Of a DNA stretch of 64,000 bases, positions 8,690 through 19,357 are shown piece after piece (within the stretch, counting starts at the first letter, position 1; each line of letters starts with the position of its first letter). The notes beneath the pieces were generated by a model that ran no database searches, was not told the DNA's origin, and saw only the letters and a list, made by a program, of their open reading frames with translations. This DNA is from Thermoanaerobaculum sp964488355 (GTDB lineage: Bacteria > Acidobacteriota > Thermoanaerobaculia > Thermoanaerobaculales > Thermoanaerobaculaceae), in contig CAZAUJ010000006.1 in the NCBI GenBank assembly GCA_964488355.1, positions 1 through 64,000 of the forward strand, read 5' to 3'. A program made the position numbers and the translations under genes.

Positions 8690-11294
8690 GTACTTTGCCC
8701 GCCATGGGCATCAGGTGGTGCCTTCTTCCTCCCTGATCCCTGCGGGCGACACCACCCTGCTGTTCACCAATGCGGGCATGAACCAGTTCAAGGACGTGTT
8801 CCTCGGCCGGGAGGTGCGCCCGTACGCCCGCGCCACGTCCTGCCAAAAGTGCGTACGGGCGGGAGGCAAGCACAACGACCTGGACAACGTGGGTTACACC
8901 GGCCGCCACCACACCTTCTTTGAGATGCTGGGGAACTTCTCCTTCGGCGACTACTTCAAGGCGGAGGCTATCGCTTACGCCTGGGAGCTCATTACCCAGG
9001 TGTTTAGCTTGCCGGTGGAGCGCCTGTGGTTTACGGTCTACCGCGATGATGAGGAATCGGCCCGCCTGTGGGAAAAGGTGGGCGCGCCCGCCCAGCGCAT
9101 CTTGCGTTTTGGCGAAAAAGAAAACTTTTGGGCCATGGGGGAAACGGGACCCTGCGGCCCGTGCACGGAAATCCATTACTTTCAAGGTGCCGACCTGCGG
9201 GACAACCGTGCCGAATTGGTAAACGGACCCGATGACATCACCTTGGAAATTTGGAACTTGGTGTTCATGCAATACGAGCGGGACGCGCAGGGGCACCTGC
9301 ATCCCTTGCCCAAGCCCTGCGTGGACACCGGTGCGGGGCTGGAACGCCTGGCGGCGGTACTGCAAGGGGTGGGCAGCAACTACGACACCGACCTGTTCCA
9401 ACCCATCCTGCGGCGGGTGGAGGAGCTGGCCCAGCGCCGCTACCAGCCCGACCCGGAGCTGGGCCCGGCTTTCCGCGTGATTGCCGACCATGCGCGTGCT
9501 GCCACCATGCTGTTGGCTGACGGCGTCATTCCCTCCAACGAGGGCCGAGGCTACGTTTTGCGGCGCATTATTCGCCGGGCGCTGCGCTACGGTCGGCGCT
9601 TAGGTTTCGACGGGGTCTTTCTGGTGGACGTGGTGCCAGCAGTGGTGGAGAGCTTGAGAGACGCCTATCCAGAAATCGCGGAGCGGCAGGGGGTGGTGCT
9701 GGAGCTGTTGCGCGGGGAGGAGGAGCGCTTCGCCCGCACGCTCAACGTGGGCACGGATGTGGTGGGCAAGGAGCTGGAGCGGCTGAAGCGAGCGGGGGCT
9801 GCCGTGCTTGCCGGCGAGGTGGCTTTTCACTTTTACGAGACCTACGGCTTGCCCCTGGAGGTGCTGGAGGAGTTTGCCCAAGAGGAGGGCCTGCAGGTGG
9901 ACCGGGCGGGGTTCGAAGCGCGGTTGGAGGAGGTTCGCCGCGCGGGCCAGCAGAGCTGGAAGGGGGACCTTCTGGCTCGCAGCCGGGAGGAGTACGAGGT
10001 GCTGGTCAGCAGGGGGGTTGCGAGCGAGTTTGTGGGCTACGACCAGCTGGAAGGGGACGGGGCTACGGTGCTTGCCCTCCTCAGCACCGCCGGCGAGGTG
10101 GACATTCTCTCCGGTGCGGGCGAGGTGGTGTTGGACCGCACGCCCTTTTATGCCGAGGCCGGCGGCCAAGTGGGCGACCAGGGGGTGCTTGTCTGGAAGG
10201 GCGGGCGGGCGCAGGTGCTGGACACGCAAAAACCGGCAGCGGGCCTGGTGGTGCACCGCGTGGTGGTGGAGGAGGGCAGCCTGCGGCGCGGCCAAAAGGT
10301 GCGGGCTGAGGTGCACAAGGGCAAGCGCTACGATACTCAAGCGAACCACACCGCCACGCATCTTTTGCACGCGGCGTTGCAACGGATTTTGGGACCCACA
10401 GCACAGCAGGCGGGCTCGCTGGTGGCACCGGACCGCTTGCGCTTCGACTTCTCCTGGGCGGAGCCCTTAAGCCCCGAGCAGCTGGAGGCCATCGAGACGC
10501 TGGTCAACGCGAACATCCGTGCCAACCTGCCGGTGGAATGGGCCTACATGTCCTTGGAGGAGGCCAAGGCGGCTGGTGCCATGGCGTTGTTTGGCGAGAA
10601 GTACGGCGAGGTGGTGCGGGTGGTGTCGGTGGGTGGGGGCTCCGTTTCCCGCGAGCTCTGCGGTGGCTGCCATGTCCGCCGCACGGGTGACATTGGCGTG
10701 TTCAAGATTGTCAGCGAACGGGGCATTGCCGCTGGCGTGCGTCGCATCGAGGCAGTGACCGGACGCGCGGCGTTGGAGCTGTTCCAGCAGCAGCATCGCG
10801 TGCTTCGGGAGCTGGCTGCCCATGCCCGTGTGGCCGCGGAAAAGCTGCTGGAGGCTTGGCAGGCCCAGGAGCGGCGCGTGTGGGAGCTGTCGGCGCAGGT
10901 GAAGGAGCTGAAGCTGAAACTTGCCGCCGGCGAGAGCGGTGAGCCCAGCGATCAGGTGCACGAGATCGCGGGTATCAAGCTTCTGCTACGCGAAGCCCCG
11001 GCCATGGAGGCCAAAGCCCTGCGAGAATTGGCCGATCGGCTGCGTGATAAGCTCAAGACGGGAATGGTGATCGTGGGCATGGCGGAGCAGGATGCGGCCA
11101 CGCTTTTGGTTTCCGCCACCGCCGATGTGGCGGAAAGGGTCAGCGCCGCAGAGGTGGCGCGGCGGCTGGCGGCCATCATGGATGCGCGGGGTGGGGGGAA
11201 ACCCACCATGGCGCAGGCGGGTGGCAAGCACCCGGAAAAGCTGGCCGAGGCCCTGGCGGCTGCTCCAGCGGTGGTGCGGGAGCTTTTGGCATGA
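8643..11294 (+). CDS. alaS: Alanyl-tRNA synthetase
   Basis: An 883-residue class II synthetase of normal length that charges tRNA-Ala. Visible elements are the N-terminal catalytic core (FTNAGMNQFKDVFLG, then RHHTFFEMLGNFSFGDYF), the editing domain with the zinc-binding HTATHLLHAAL and CGGCH motifs (about residues 568-680), and the C-terminal oligomerisation/C-Ala region ending with the RGGGKPTMAQAGG segment. The ATG at 8643 lies inside the end of recX. Its stop overlaps the transglycosylase gene by four bases. Confidence 0.97.
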   Translation: MAKSWGSREIRKTFLEYFARHGHQVVPSSSLIPAGDTTLLFTNAGMNQFKDVFLGREVRPYARATSCQKCVRAGGKHNDLDNVGYTGRHHTFFEMLGNFSFGDYFKAEAIAYAWELITQVFSLPVERLWFTVYRDDEESARLWEKVGAPAQRILRFGEKENFWAMGETGPCGPCTEIHYFQGADLRDNRAELVNGPDDITLEIWNLVFMQYERDAQGHLHPLPKPCVDTGAGLERLAAVLQGVGSNYDTDLFQPILRRVEELAQRRYQPDPELGPAFRVIADHARAATMLLADGVIPSNEGRGYVLRRIIRRALRYGRRLGFDGVFLVDVVPAVVESLRDAYPEIAERQGVVLELLRGEEERFARTLNVGTDVVGKELERLKRAGAAVLAGEVAFHFYETYGLPLEVLEEFAQEEGLQVDRAGFEARLEEVRRAGQQSWKGDLLARSREEYEVLVSRGVASEFVGYDQLEGDGATVLALLSTAGEVDILSGAGEVVLDRTPFYAEAGGQVGDQGVLVWKGGRAQVLDTQKPAAGLVVHRVVVEEGSLRRGQKVRAEVHKGKRYDTQANHTATHLLHAALQRILGPTAQQAGSLVAPDRLRFDFSWAEPLSPEQLEAIETLVNANIRANLPVEWAYMSLEEAKAAGAMALFGEKYGEVVRVVSVGGGSVSRELCGGCHVRRTGDIGVFKIVSERGIAAGVRRIEAVTGRAALELFQQQHRVLRELAAHARVAAEKLLEAWQAQERRVWELSAQVKELKLKLAAGESGEPSDQVHEIAGIKLLLREAPAMEAKALRELADRLRDKLKTGMVIVGMAEQDAATLLVSATADVAERVSAAEVARRLAAIMDARGGGKPTMAQAGGKHPEKLAEALAAAPAVVRELLA

Positions 11295-11986
11295 GGTGGG
11301 CGGCGGCCCTTTGCCTGGCCTTGTGGGCGGCGCAACCGGCCGCGGCCAGCGTGTTTCTCCTGCAGGATGCCAATGGGCGCATGCGCATCGTCAACGTCCC
11401 TGGCCCCAGCTTGGCCTTCCGCTTGCCGAGCGGCGGCCAAAACCGCAGCCTGCTGTACCCGCTGGTGGAGGCCATGGCCCGAGCCCACGGGCTGGATCCG
11501 CGCCTTGTGGACCTGGTTATCCGCTTGGAATCCGGCTACAACCCTCGGGCTGTGAGCCCCAAGGGTGCCAAGGGGGTGATGCAGCTGATGCCCCAAACCG
11601 CGGCCGCCTACGGTGTGCGCAACCTCTTCGATGTGGAAGAGAACCTGCGGGGCGGCGTGCGCTACCTGCGGGACCTGCTGGAGTATTTCGGTTACGACCT
11701 GGCCAAGGCCCTTGCTGCCTACAACGCCGGCCCTAAGGCGGTGGAAAAACACGATGGCGTCCCCCCCTATGCGGAAACCCAGCGCTACGTGACCAACATC
11801 CTCTCCGCCTACAACGGGGGAGAGAAACCGGTTTTGGGCGGCGGTTTCGGCAAACCCTCCCCGCCGGCCAGAGAAAGGAAGGCCAGCAAACCGGTCACGC
11901 TGGTGGAGCGGCACGGACGCCCCTTGCTCACCAACGGGCACGCGCCGGGGGAGGCTTCCATAAGCCGGCGCCTGAGCCTGCGCTAG
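11291..11986 (+). CDS. Lytic transglycosylase (SLT domain), exported
   Basis: A 231-residue murein lytic transglycosylase. Residues 1-19 form a signal peptide with an AAA-S cleavage site. The SLT core spans about residues 55-170 and contains the catalytic Glu in LVIRLESGYNPRAVS, the KGVMQLMP block and the LAAYNAGP motif. It cleaves the glycan strand of peptidoglycan in the periplasm to form anhydromuramyl ends. The proline/lysine-rich C-tail (after residue 175) looks disordered. ATGA overlap with alaS fixes the start. Confidence 0.9.
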   Translation: MRWAAALCLALWAAQPAAASVFLLQDANGRMRIVNVPGPSLAFRLPSGGQNRSLLYPLVEAMARAHGLDPRLVDLVIRLESGYNPRAVSPKGAKGVMQLMPQTAAAYGVRNLFDVEENLRGGVRYLRDLLEYFGYDLAKALAAYNAGPKAVEKHDGVPPYAETQRYVTNILSAYNGGEKPVLGGGFGKPSPPARERKASKPVTLVERHGRPLLTNGHAPGEASISRRLSLR

Positions 11987-12035
11987 CCGCCGGTGCAAGC
12001 TTTTTCCCTTGGTAAACTTGCCCTCGGGAGGGGCT

Positions 12036-13016
12036 ATGCGGGTTTTATCGGGTGTGCAACCCTCAGGTCGGCTTCACATTGGTAACTACTTTGGTGCCAT
12101 TCGCCAGTTCGTGGAGCTGCAAGCTGATCAGCAAAACGAGTGCTTTTACTTCATCGCCAATTTGCACGCCATGACCACCGTGCATGACGGGCGGGTGTTG
12201 GCGGAAAACACGCTCATGTTGGCGGTGGATTTCCTCGCCTTGGGGCTAGACCCGCAGCGCTCGGTGCTGTACCGGCAGTCTGATGTGCCGGAAGTAACCG
12301 AGCTGGCCTGGCTGTTGTCCACCGTCACGCCCATGGGGCTGCTGCAGCGCTGCCACTCCTACAAGGACAAGGTGTCGAAGGGCATCTCGCCCAACCATGG
12401 GCTTTTTGCCTATCCCGTGCTTATGGCAGCGGACATCCTCATCGTCCGCGCCGACAAGGTGCCCGTGGGCAAGGACCAAAAGCAGCATCTGGAGGTTACC
12501 CGCGACGTGGCCGCCGCCTTCAACCACGAGTACGGCGAGGAGGTGCTGAAGCTGCCGGAGGAGATGATCCTGCCCGAGGTGGCGGTGGTACCGGGCATCG
12601 ATGGCCGCAAGATGTCCAAGTCGTACGGCAACACCCTCGATATATTTGCCCCGGAAGCGGAGCTCAACAAGCGCGTGATGTCCATCGTCACCGACTCCAC
12701 ACCAGTGGAAGAACCCAAGCCCACCCGCGGTAACACCCTCTACCAGCTGCTGAAGCTGTTCACGCCCAAAGAAGGTTGGCCGGAGGTGCGTCGTTGGTTC
12801 ACCCAGGGAGGTACGGGCTATGGCAAAATGAAGCGGCACTTGCTTGGCCTCATATTGGATTACTTCCGCGAGGCACGCACGCGCCGGGAAGAGCTGCTGC
12901 GGGATCTGGGCTACGTGGAAAAGGTTTTGCAACAGGGGAAGGAGAGGGCCCAGGCGGTGGTGGCGCAGGTGATGGCCGACTGCCGGCGCGTGTGTGGCCT
13001 TCCTACCCGTCTTTAA
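12036..13016 (+). CDS. trpS: Tryptophanyl-tRNA synthetase
   Basis: A 326-residue class I synthetase charging tRNA-Trp. The HIGH-type motif is HIGN in SGRLHIGNYFGAI near residue 16, and the KMSKS motif is GRKMSKSYGNT near residue 192. DKVPVGKDQKQHLEVTRDVA between them is typical of TrpS. The start is ATG 12036, preceded by a GGGAGGGG ribosome site; an in-frame upstream extension to 12009 is not needed. The next gene starts one base after its stop. Confidence 0.96.
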   Translation: MRVLSGVQPSGRLHIGNYFGAIRQFVELQADQQNECFYFIANLHAMTTVHDGRVLAENTLMLAVDFLALGLDPQRSVLYRQSDVPEVTELAWLLSTVTPMGLLQRCHSYKDKVSKGISPNHGLFAYPVLMAADILIVRADKVPVGKDQKQHLEVTRDVAAAFNHEYGEEVLKLPEEMILPEVAVVPGIDGRKMSKSYGNTLDIFAPEAELNKRVMSIVTDSTPVEEPKPTRGNTLYQLLKLFTPKEGWPEVRRWFTQGGTGYGKMKRHLLGLILDYFREARTRREELLRDLGYVEKVLQQGKERAQAVVAQVMADCRRVCGLPTRL

Positions 13017-13017
13017 C

Positions 13018-13539
13018 ATGGACCTTGCGGCTTTGCTACGGGTTGTGCAGCCCTTTTTTGCTGCTTCTCGCTTTTCCTACGCTCTCTGCGGTGGCGTGGC
13101 CTTGGGCAGTTACGGCTTTGCCGGCGCCACCTTTGACCTGGACCTGGTGACCGTGGCGGAGGCACAGGAGTCCCTAGTGGGCTTCCTCAACACCAGCGCT
13201 TTTCAGCTCCTCCATCGCTCCCCCGGCTTTTCCAATCACCTTCACCCCGAGCTGGGCCGGTTGGATGTGGTTTATGTGCGGGGACGAACGGCGGAAAGGC
13301 TTTTCGCCAACACACGCCAACTGACGGGACCGGCAGGCTTGAGGGTGCCGGTGGTGGCGCCAGAGCACTTGCTGGCCATGAAGCTGGCCGCCTGTCGCCA
13401 GGATCCCTCGCGGGTGAGGGGCGAGCTGGCCAGCTTGGCGTTTCTAGTGGCTGTTCCCGGGGCGGATGAAAAGGAAATGGAGCAGGCCTTCCAGCGCTAT
13501 GGCTTCAAGGAGCTTTGGGATGCCCTGCGACCGCGCTGA
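13018..13539 (+). CDS. AbiEii-like nucleotidyltransferase domain protein
   Basis: A 173-residue protein with a nucleotidyltransferase-like N-terminus: CGGVALGSYGF followed by ATFDLDLVTV gives the GG...D-x-D pattern of AbiEii/MNT-type enzymes, and a basic helix containing EHLLAMKLAACRQDPSRVRGELASLAFL matches the C-terminal half of many such proteins. The family includes toxins that modify tRNA or partner proteins. The gene starts one base after the trpS stop and overlaps a small downstream gene by 20 bases, a two-gene arrangement resembling toxin-antitoxin pairs, though the partner is not recognised and toxicity is not established. Confidence 0.65.
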   Translation: MDLAALLRVVQPFFAASRFSYALCGGVALGSYGFAGATFDLDLVTVAEAQESLVGFLNTSAFQLLHRSPGFSNHLHPELGRLDVVYVRGRTAERLFANTRQLTGPAGLRVPVVAPEHLLAMKLAACRQDPSRVRGELASLAFLVAVPGADEKEMEQAFQRYGFKELWDALRPR

Positions 13540-13774
13540 GCTCTTTTCCCCCGAGGACCTGCCGGTTACCGAGGAGGACATCCGCGTGCTGCGGCAGCTG
13601 CGGGCGTTTACCCCGGAAGAAATCTTCGCTGGTTGGCGGGCCTTGGCAGCCGCGTTCCCTAAGCTGGTGGAGAGGGCACACAAGCGCCCCACCTTCGCCG
13701 GCTGCCGACCCTTCTCGCTGGAGGATGCGGAAGGGGAGGGGAAGCCTACTTCTTTTCCTCCCGCGGCGGCATGA
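13520..13774 (+). CDS. Small hypothetical protein coupled to the nucleotidyltransferase gene
   Basis: An 84-residue, mostly helical protein (ATG 13520) with DLPVTEEDIRVLRQLRAFTPEE followed by a Lys/Arg-rich AHKRPTFAGCRPF segment and a short disordered tail. It starts inside the end of the nucleotidyltransferase gene in another frame and runs 29 bases into the convergent acyl-CoA dehydrogenase gene. Overlap and same orientation suggest a functional pair. I do not recognise the family. Confidence 0.5.
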   Translation: MPCDRAELFSPEDLPVTEEDIRVLRQLRAFTPEEIFAGWRALAAAFPKLVERAHKRPTFAGCRPFSLEDAEGEGKPTSFPPAAA

Positions 13775-14936
13775 ACGCGGGAATGCCGGTGAGGAACTCC
13801 CCCAGGATGAGGGTGTGCATGTCGTGGGTGCCCTCGTAGGTGTACACCGACTCGATGTTCATCAAATGGCGCATCACCGGGTACTCGTTGACCACGCCGT
13901 TGGCGCCGTGGATTTCCCGCGCCAAGCGCGCGCACTCCCTCGCCACCCAGCAAGAGTTGCGCTTGGCTTGCGACACCTGCACGAACGTAGCCCGGCCCTC
14001 ATCCTTGAGCCGACCCAGACGCCAAACCATGAGCTGGCCCTTGGTAATCTCGTTGGCCATCCACACCAAGCGTTCTTGGATGATTTGGTGGCTGGCAATG
14101 GGCGCGTCACCAAACTGCTTGCGGGTTTTGGCGTAGTCCAGGGCGGCATGGAACGTCGCCAGTGCCGAGCCCAGAGCACCCCAGGCAATGCCGTAGCGCG
14201 CTTGCGTGAGGCAGGAAAGGGGGCATTTCAAGCCGGCAGCACCGGGAAGGCGGTTGGCCTCCGGTATCCGGCAGTCGGTGAAGGCCAGTTGGGAGGTCAC
14301 CGAGGCGCGCAGGGAGTACTTGCCCTTGTGCTCGTAGGTGGCAAAACCGGGCGTGCCCCTCTCCACCAGGAAGCCGCGGATGATGCCCTCCTCGTCCTTG
14401 GCCCAGACCACGGCCACGTCGGCAATGGAGCCGTTGGTGATCCACGCCTTTTCGCCGTTGAGCACCCACTCGTTGCCCACCCGGCGAGCACGGGTGCGCA
14501 TGGCCCCCGGGTTGGACCCAAAGTCCGGCTCGGTGAGGCCGAAGCAGCCAATGGCTTCTCCTTTGGCTAGGGCTGGAATCCACCGGTCCTTTTGCTCTTG
14601 CGAGCCCCAGGTCATGATGGGGTACATGACCAGAGCCGATTGCACCGACACGAAGGAGCGCAGGCCCGAGTCGCCCCGCTCCAGCTCCTGCATGACCAGC
14701 CCGTAGGCCACGTTGGAGAGCCCCGGCAAGCCGTACTCGGAGAAGGTGGCGCCGAAGAGGTTGAGCTCGGCCATTTCCGGGATGAGCTCCCTGGGGAAGC
14801 GTCCCTCCCAGGCCCACTCTTCAATGTGCGGCACAACCCGCTCGTCCACCCACTGGCGCACTGCATCCCGCACCATGCGCTCTTCTTCCGTGTAAAGCTC
14901 TTCCACCAGGTAAAGGTCCAACGTGGGCCCAGCCAT
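13746..14936 (-). CDS. Acyl-CoA dehydrogenase, glutaryl-CoA dehydrogenase-like
   Basis: A 396-residue FAD-dependent acyl-CoA dehydrogenase. It carries the family signature GCFGLTEPDFGSNPG near residue 135, RARRVGNEWVLNGEKAWITNG, and the C-terminal catalytic Glu in YEGTHDMHTLILGEFLTGIPAF. The YEGTHD position and the RSFVSVQSALVMYPI segment (with the Arg that binds the distal carboxylate in glutaryl-CoA dehydrogenases) point to glutaryl-CoA as substrate, with oxidation and decarboxylation to crotonyl-CoA. Electrons would go to electron-transferring flavoprotein, whose membrane oxidoreductase is plausibly the protein at 31829. Start at ATG 14936 gives normal length; longer in-frame extension is spurious. 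Confidence 0.85.
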   Translation of the reverse strand: MAGPTLDLYLVEELYTEEERMVRDAVRQWVDERVVPHIEEWAWEGRFPRELIPEMAELNLFGATFSEYGLPGLSNVAYGLVMQELERGDSGLRSFVSVQSALVMYPIMTWGSQEQKDRWIPALAKGEAIGCFGLTEPDFGSNPGAMRTRARRVGNEWVLNGEKAWITNGSIADVAVVWAKDEEGIIRGFLVERGTPGFATYEHKGKYSLRASVTSQLAFTDCRIPEANRLPGAAGLKCPLSCLTQARYGIAWGALGSALATFHAALDYAKTRKQFGDAPIASHQIIQERLVWMANEITKGQLMVWRLGRLKDEGRATFVQVSQAKRNSCWVARECARLAREIHGANGVVNEYPVMRHLMNIESVYTYEGTHDMHTLILGEFLTGIPAFMPPREEKK

Positions 14937-15035
14937 GAGCCTGCCTCCCCGCCCGGTTTCCCAGGCACGTGAAGTATGGCACAATGTCGCGGGAGCGCAA
15001 AGATGAGCCCCTTCCTGGGTGGGTCGGCACCGGCC

Positions 15036-15278
15036 ATGGCCAGTCAAATTGCCGAAGGCTACACCCTGCTGACGGCGGTGCAGCTCAAACGGCTTACGGA
15101 CACGGAACTGGATCAGCTGCAGTTCGAGCTGGAAAAGCTCTTGCGCGACCTGCGCGGCCAGGTGGTGCCGGCGGACGACGTGGCCGGCAACCAGGCAAAA
15201 AACCGCAAGATCTCGCGGGTAACCAACGCCTTGCAGCAGGTGAGCTTGGCGCGGCAACAACGGGCACGGAGGGCCTGA
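15036..15278 (+). CDS. Small hypothetical helical protein
   Basis: An 80-residue protein beginning MASQIAEGYTLLTAV, with an LTDTELDQLQFELEKLLRDLRG helix and a basic C-terminal RKISRVTNALQQVSLARQQ helix. The two-helix pattern loosely recalls ribosomal protein L29, but the similarity is too weak to name it. ATG 15036 is the likely start; an in-frame ATG at 14976 is further upstream in the divergent region with the dehydrogenase gene. Its TGA shares bases with the ATG of the SDR gene (TGATG), indicating coupling. Confidence 0.5.
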   Translation: MASQIAEGYTLLTAVQLKRLTDTELDQLQFELEKLLRDLRGQVVPADDVAGNQAKNRKISRVTNALQQVSLARQQRARRA

Positions 15279-16000
15279 TGGCGGGGCGCACGGTGCTCAT
15301 CACCGGCGCCGCCTCGGGTATTGGCTTGGCCTGCGTGCGGGCTTTTTTGGCCTGCGGCGATCGGGTGGTGGCTCAGTACCACTCCGCCCCTAAGGGCCTG
15401 GCTTTGCTGGAACGGGAGGCCAAAGACCGGGTGGCACTGGTGCACGGGGACCTGAGCCAGCCGGAAGCTTGTGCTCAGCTTTTTTCCGTTTGGCCACAGC
15501 CGGAGGTTCTGGTCCATGCCGCCGGGGTGTGGCAAGCCAGTCCCATCCACGACCTGGAGGCCGGGCAGTTGTCAAACATCTTCCGTGTCAACACCTTTTC
15601 CGCTTACTACCTGGCGCGGGAGGCGGCACGCCGGATGCCGCAGGGAAGCCTGGTGTTCATTGGCTCGACTGCTGGCCAGCGGGGTGAGCCGGGGCACAGT
15701 GCCTATGCCGGGTCAAAGGCGGCCCTGTGGGGGCTGGTGCAGTCCCTGGCGCAGGAGCTGGCCCCGGGAATTCGGGTGAATCTGGTTTCGCCCGGATGGG
15801 TGCGCACACCTATGGCCTCCTCGGCTTTGGATGATCCCACTCGCTTGGCGCGCATCGTGGCGGGCATACCCTTGCGGAGGGTGGCGGAGCCGGAGGACGT
15901 GGCCCAGGTGGTGGTTTTCCTGGCGTCGGAAGGGGCCCGCCATATCACCGGCGCGGACATCCCGGTTTCCGGCGGGGCGCTGTTGCCTTTGCCCCGCTAG
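15278..16000 (+). CDS. Short-chain dehydrogenase/reductase
   Basis: A 240-residue NAD(P)-dependent SDR of classical type. TGAASGIG at residues 9-16 is the cofactor motif, VHAAG lies at about residue 80, the catalytic Ser sits in FIGSTAG and the Tyr/Lys pair in SAYAGSK, with the usual VSPGWVRTPM turn after it. Length and C-terminal GGALLPLP end fit FabG-like oxidoreductases; substrate cannot be assigned. Start overlaps the stop of the small gene upstream; alanine dehydrogenase follows after 12 bases with a GGAGGAG ribosome site. Confidence 0.88.
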   Translation: MAGRTVLITGAASGIGLACVRAFLACGDRVVAQYHSAPKGLALLEREAKDRVALVHGDLSQPEACAQLFSVWPQPEVLVHAAGVWQASPIHDLEAGQLSNIFRVNTFSAYYLAREAARRMPQGSLVFIGSTAGQRGEPGHSAYAGSKAALWGLVQSLAQELAPGIRVNLVSPGWVRTPMASSALDDPTRLARIVAGIPLRRVAEPEDVAQVVVFLASEGARHITGADIPVSGGALLPLPR

Positions 16001-16012
16001 CAGGAGGAGACC

Positions 16013-17146
16013 ATGGAGTTTGGCATTCCCAAGGAAACGCGACCCCACGAGCACCGGGTGTCGCTCACGCCCTCGGGCGTGGCCGCGTTGGTTCAGTCGG
16101 GGAACCGGGTTTGGGTGCAGCGGGGCGCAGGTACCGAAGCGGGGTACGGCGACGAGGAGTACCAGTCGGCCGGGGCGCAGGTGGCTTACAGCCGGGAGGA
16201 GCTTTTCGCCCGCGCGCAAATCGTAGTGGGGGTACACGCGCCTTCGGCCCAGGAGTTTCACCTGTTGCGTCCGGGCCAAACCGTGATGGGTTTTTGGGCG
16301 CTTCCGGCTGCTTCGCCGCAGGATGTGCACGCGCTGTTGGGCTCCGGCGCCACCTGCATTGGCTACGAGATCATCGAGGACGAGCAGGGTCACGCTCCGG
16401 TGCTCACCTCCATGTCGGAAATCGCCGGACGCTTGGCCGTGACCATTGGTTCCGGGTTGCTGCTCAACGAATTTGGCGGCAAAGGAATCTTGTTCTCCGG
16501 CGTTCCTGGGGTACCGCCTGCAAACTTCGTGGTCATCGGCGCGGGAGCCTTGGGGCGGGCGGCAGCGCAGGCCGCCCTGGGTATGGGGGCTTCGGTGGTG
16601 TTGCTGGATCGCAGCGTGGCCCATTTGCGCGAGGCGGCGGCGGCGGTGGGCACCCATGTGCCCACCATGCTGGCCAGCCCGGCCAACATCGAGAAGGCCA
16701 TTTCCTTTGCCGACTTGGTCCTGCTGGCGGCAGCGGTGCGGGGGGAACGGGCGCCGTTGCTGGTCACGCGCGGCATGCTGAAGAAAATGAAGCCGCGAGC
16801 GGTGCTCATGGACCTTTCCATTGACATGGGGGGGTGTGCCGAGACCTCGCGGCCAACGTATTTTCCCGATCCCGTATACACCGTAGACGGCATCCGACAC
16901 TTTTGCGTGCCCAACCTCCCGTCGGTGGCGGCTCGCTCGGCCACCTTGGCCCTCACCAACGCGCTGCTGCCTTACCTTTTGGACCTGGGGAGACTGGGTG
17001 TGGCTCGAGCCTTGCGCCAAACGCCGGAGCTGGCCAAGGGCACCTACGTGTACACGGGTCAGCTCAGCCACCGGGGGTTGGCTCAGCTCTTGGGCTTGCC
17101 CTGGCGTCCGCTGGAGGAGGCATTGGCGGGCGGGAGGCAAGCCTAA
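16013..17146 (+). CDS. ald: Alanine dehydrogenase
   Basis: A 377-residue NAD-dependent alanine dehydrogenase converting L-alanine and pyruvate. Visible features: the N-terminal FGIPKETRPHEHRVSLTP block with substrate Arg and Lys, MGFWALPA near the active-site His region, a Rossmann motif VVIGAGALGRAAAQAALGMGA near residue 172, and DLSIDMGGCAETSRPT, a family hallmark. It sits behind the SDR gene and ahead of a CoA transferase, suggesting amino acid and organic acid catabolism. Confidence 0.93.
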   Translation: MEFGIPKETRPHEHRVSLTPSGVAALVQSGNRVWVQRGAGTEAGYGDEEYQSAGAQVAYSREELFARAQIVVGVHAPSAQEFHLLRPGQTVMGFWALPAASPQDVHALLGSGATCIGYEIIEDEQGHAPVLTSMSEIAGRLAVTIGSGLLLNEFGGKGILFSGVPGVPPANFVVIGAGALGRAAAQAALGMGASVVLLDRSVAHLREAAAAVGTHVPTMLASPANIEKAISFADLVLLAAAVRGERAPLLVTRGMLKKMKPRAVLMDLSIDMGGCAETSRPTYFPDPVYTVDGIRHFCVPNLPSVAARSATLALTNALLPYLLDLGRLGVARALRQTPELAKGTYVYTGQLSHRGLAQLLGLPWRPLEEALAGGRQA

Positions 17147-17177
17147 GCGGTGGCAGTGGAGAAGCCGAGGAGGTTTT

Positions 17178-18472
<1,295 letters not shown>

Positions 18473-18476
<4 letters not shown>

Positions 18477-19354
18477 GCTTTTTCTACCTGGGGTCTCCCC
18501 CGCACCAACCGCCGGGACGGGTGGTCTCTCTGGTTCCCAGCCTCACGGAGAGCCTCCAGGCCCTGGGCTGCCAGGGGCTTTTGGTTGGCAGAACCGACTA
18601 TTGCCCAGCCTTTGCCCAACTGGCCGGGATCCCCTCCGTGGGCGGCACCAAGACCTTCCGCGTGGAGCGGGTGCTGCAAAGCCGACCGGAGCTGGTCCTG
18701 GCCGCCAAAGAAGAGAACCCCCGTAGGCTAGTGGAGGAGCTGGCGCAGCAGGTGCCGGTGCTGGTGGTGGACCCCAAAGGCCCCGAGGATGTGCCGGCCC
18801 TCTGGCTGGAGCTGGGCCGGGTTCTAGGCGCGGAAGGGCGGGGCGAGGCGTTGGCAGGAGAAGTGGAGCAAGCTTTGGGCCAGTTGGCGCCCTTGCCCGC
18901 GTGGCCTCCGACGCTGCGCTTCGTGTATTTCGTCTGGGCTCGACCTTGGATGGCTGCCGGTCCCGTTACTTATGTGGGGCGCCTGCTCCAGGCCAGCGGG
19001 CTGGTCAATGCGGTGCCGACGGGCTCGCGCCGCTACCCACTCATTTCGGCCGAAAAAGCCTTGGCTGCCCAGGTGCGGCTGCACTTTTACCCCGACGAGC
19101 CCTACCCCTTTTTCCTGCCGCAGGCTTTGGAGCTCTGGGGCGACGGAGTTTCGGTGGCACCAGCAGACCCCGCCTTAGAAGTGCCGCTGGGATCCGAGGC
19201 GGCGAGCCAGGCCTTCCTTTTGGAGGGGCGCATTCTTTGCTTGGCGGTGTCCGGGGCGTCTTTTACCTGGTACCCATCGCGGACGGCTGAAGGCGTGCGC
19301 CTGGCTCGTGAGCTTGCGCACCTGGCCGCCCGGTGGGTGGCGACTACCCCCTAA
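18473..19354 (+). CDS. BtuF-like helical-backbone metal receptor protein without signal peptide
   Basis: A 293-residue protein with the fold signature of class III substrate-binding proteins for B12 or metal chelates: RVVSLVPSLTESLQALG near residue 16, LVGRTDYCP, SVGGTKTFRVERVLQSRPELVLA and a second lobe with VGRLLQASGLVNAVP. Unlike BtuF it has no signal peptide or lipobox, so as read it would stay in the cytoplasm. GTG 18473 overlaps the CoA transferase stop, so it belongs to that operon. No BtuC/BtuD genes are nearby. A cobalamin or corrinoid ligand is inferred from the fold only. Confidence 0.75.
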
Positions 19355-19357
19355 CCG

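Noticed and set aside
15713..17140. 475-codon minus-strand open frame opposite the SDR and ald genes
   Set aside because: Spans two well-supported genes and has shadow composition (Arg/His/Gln-rich).
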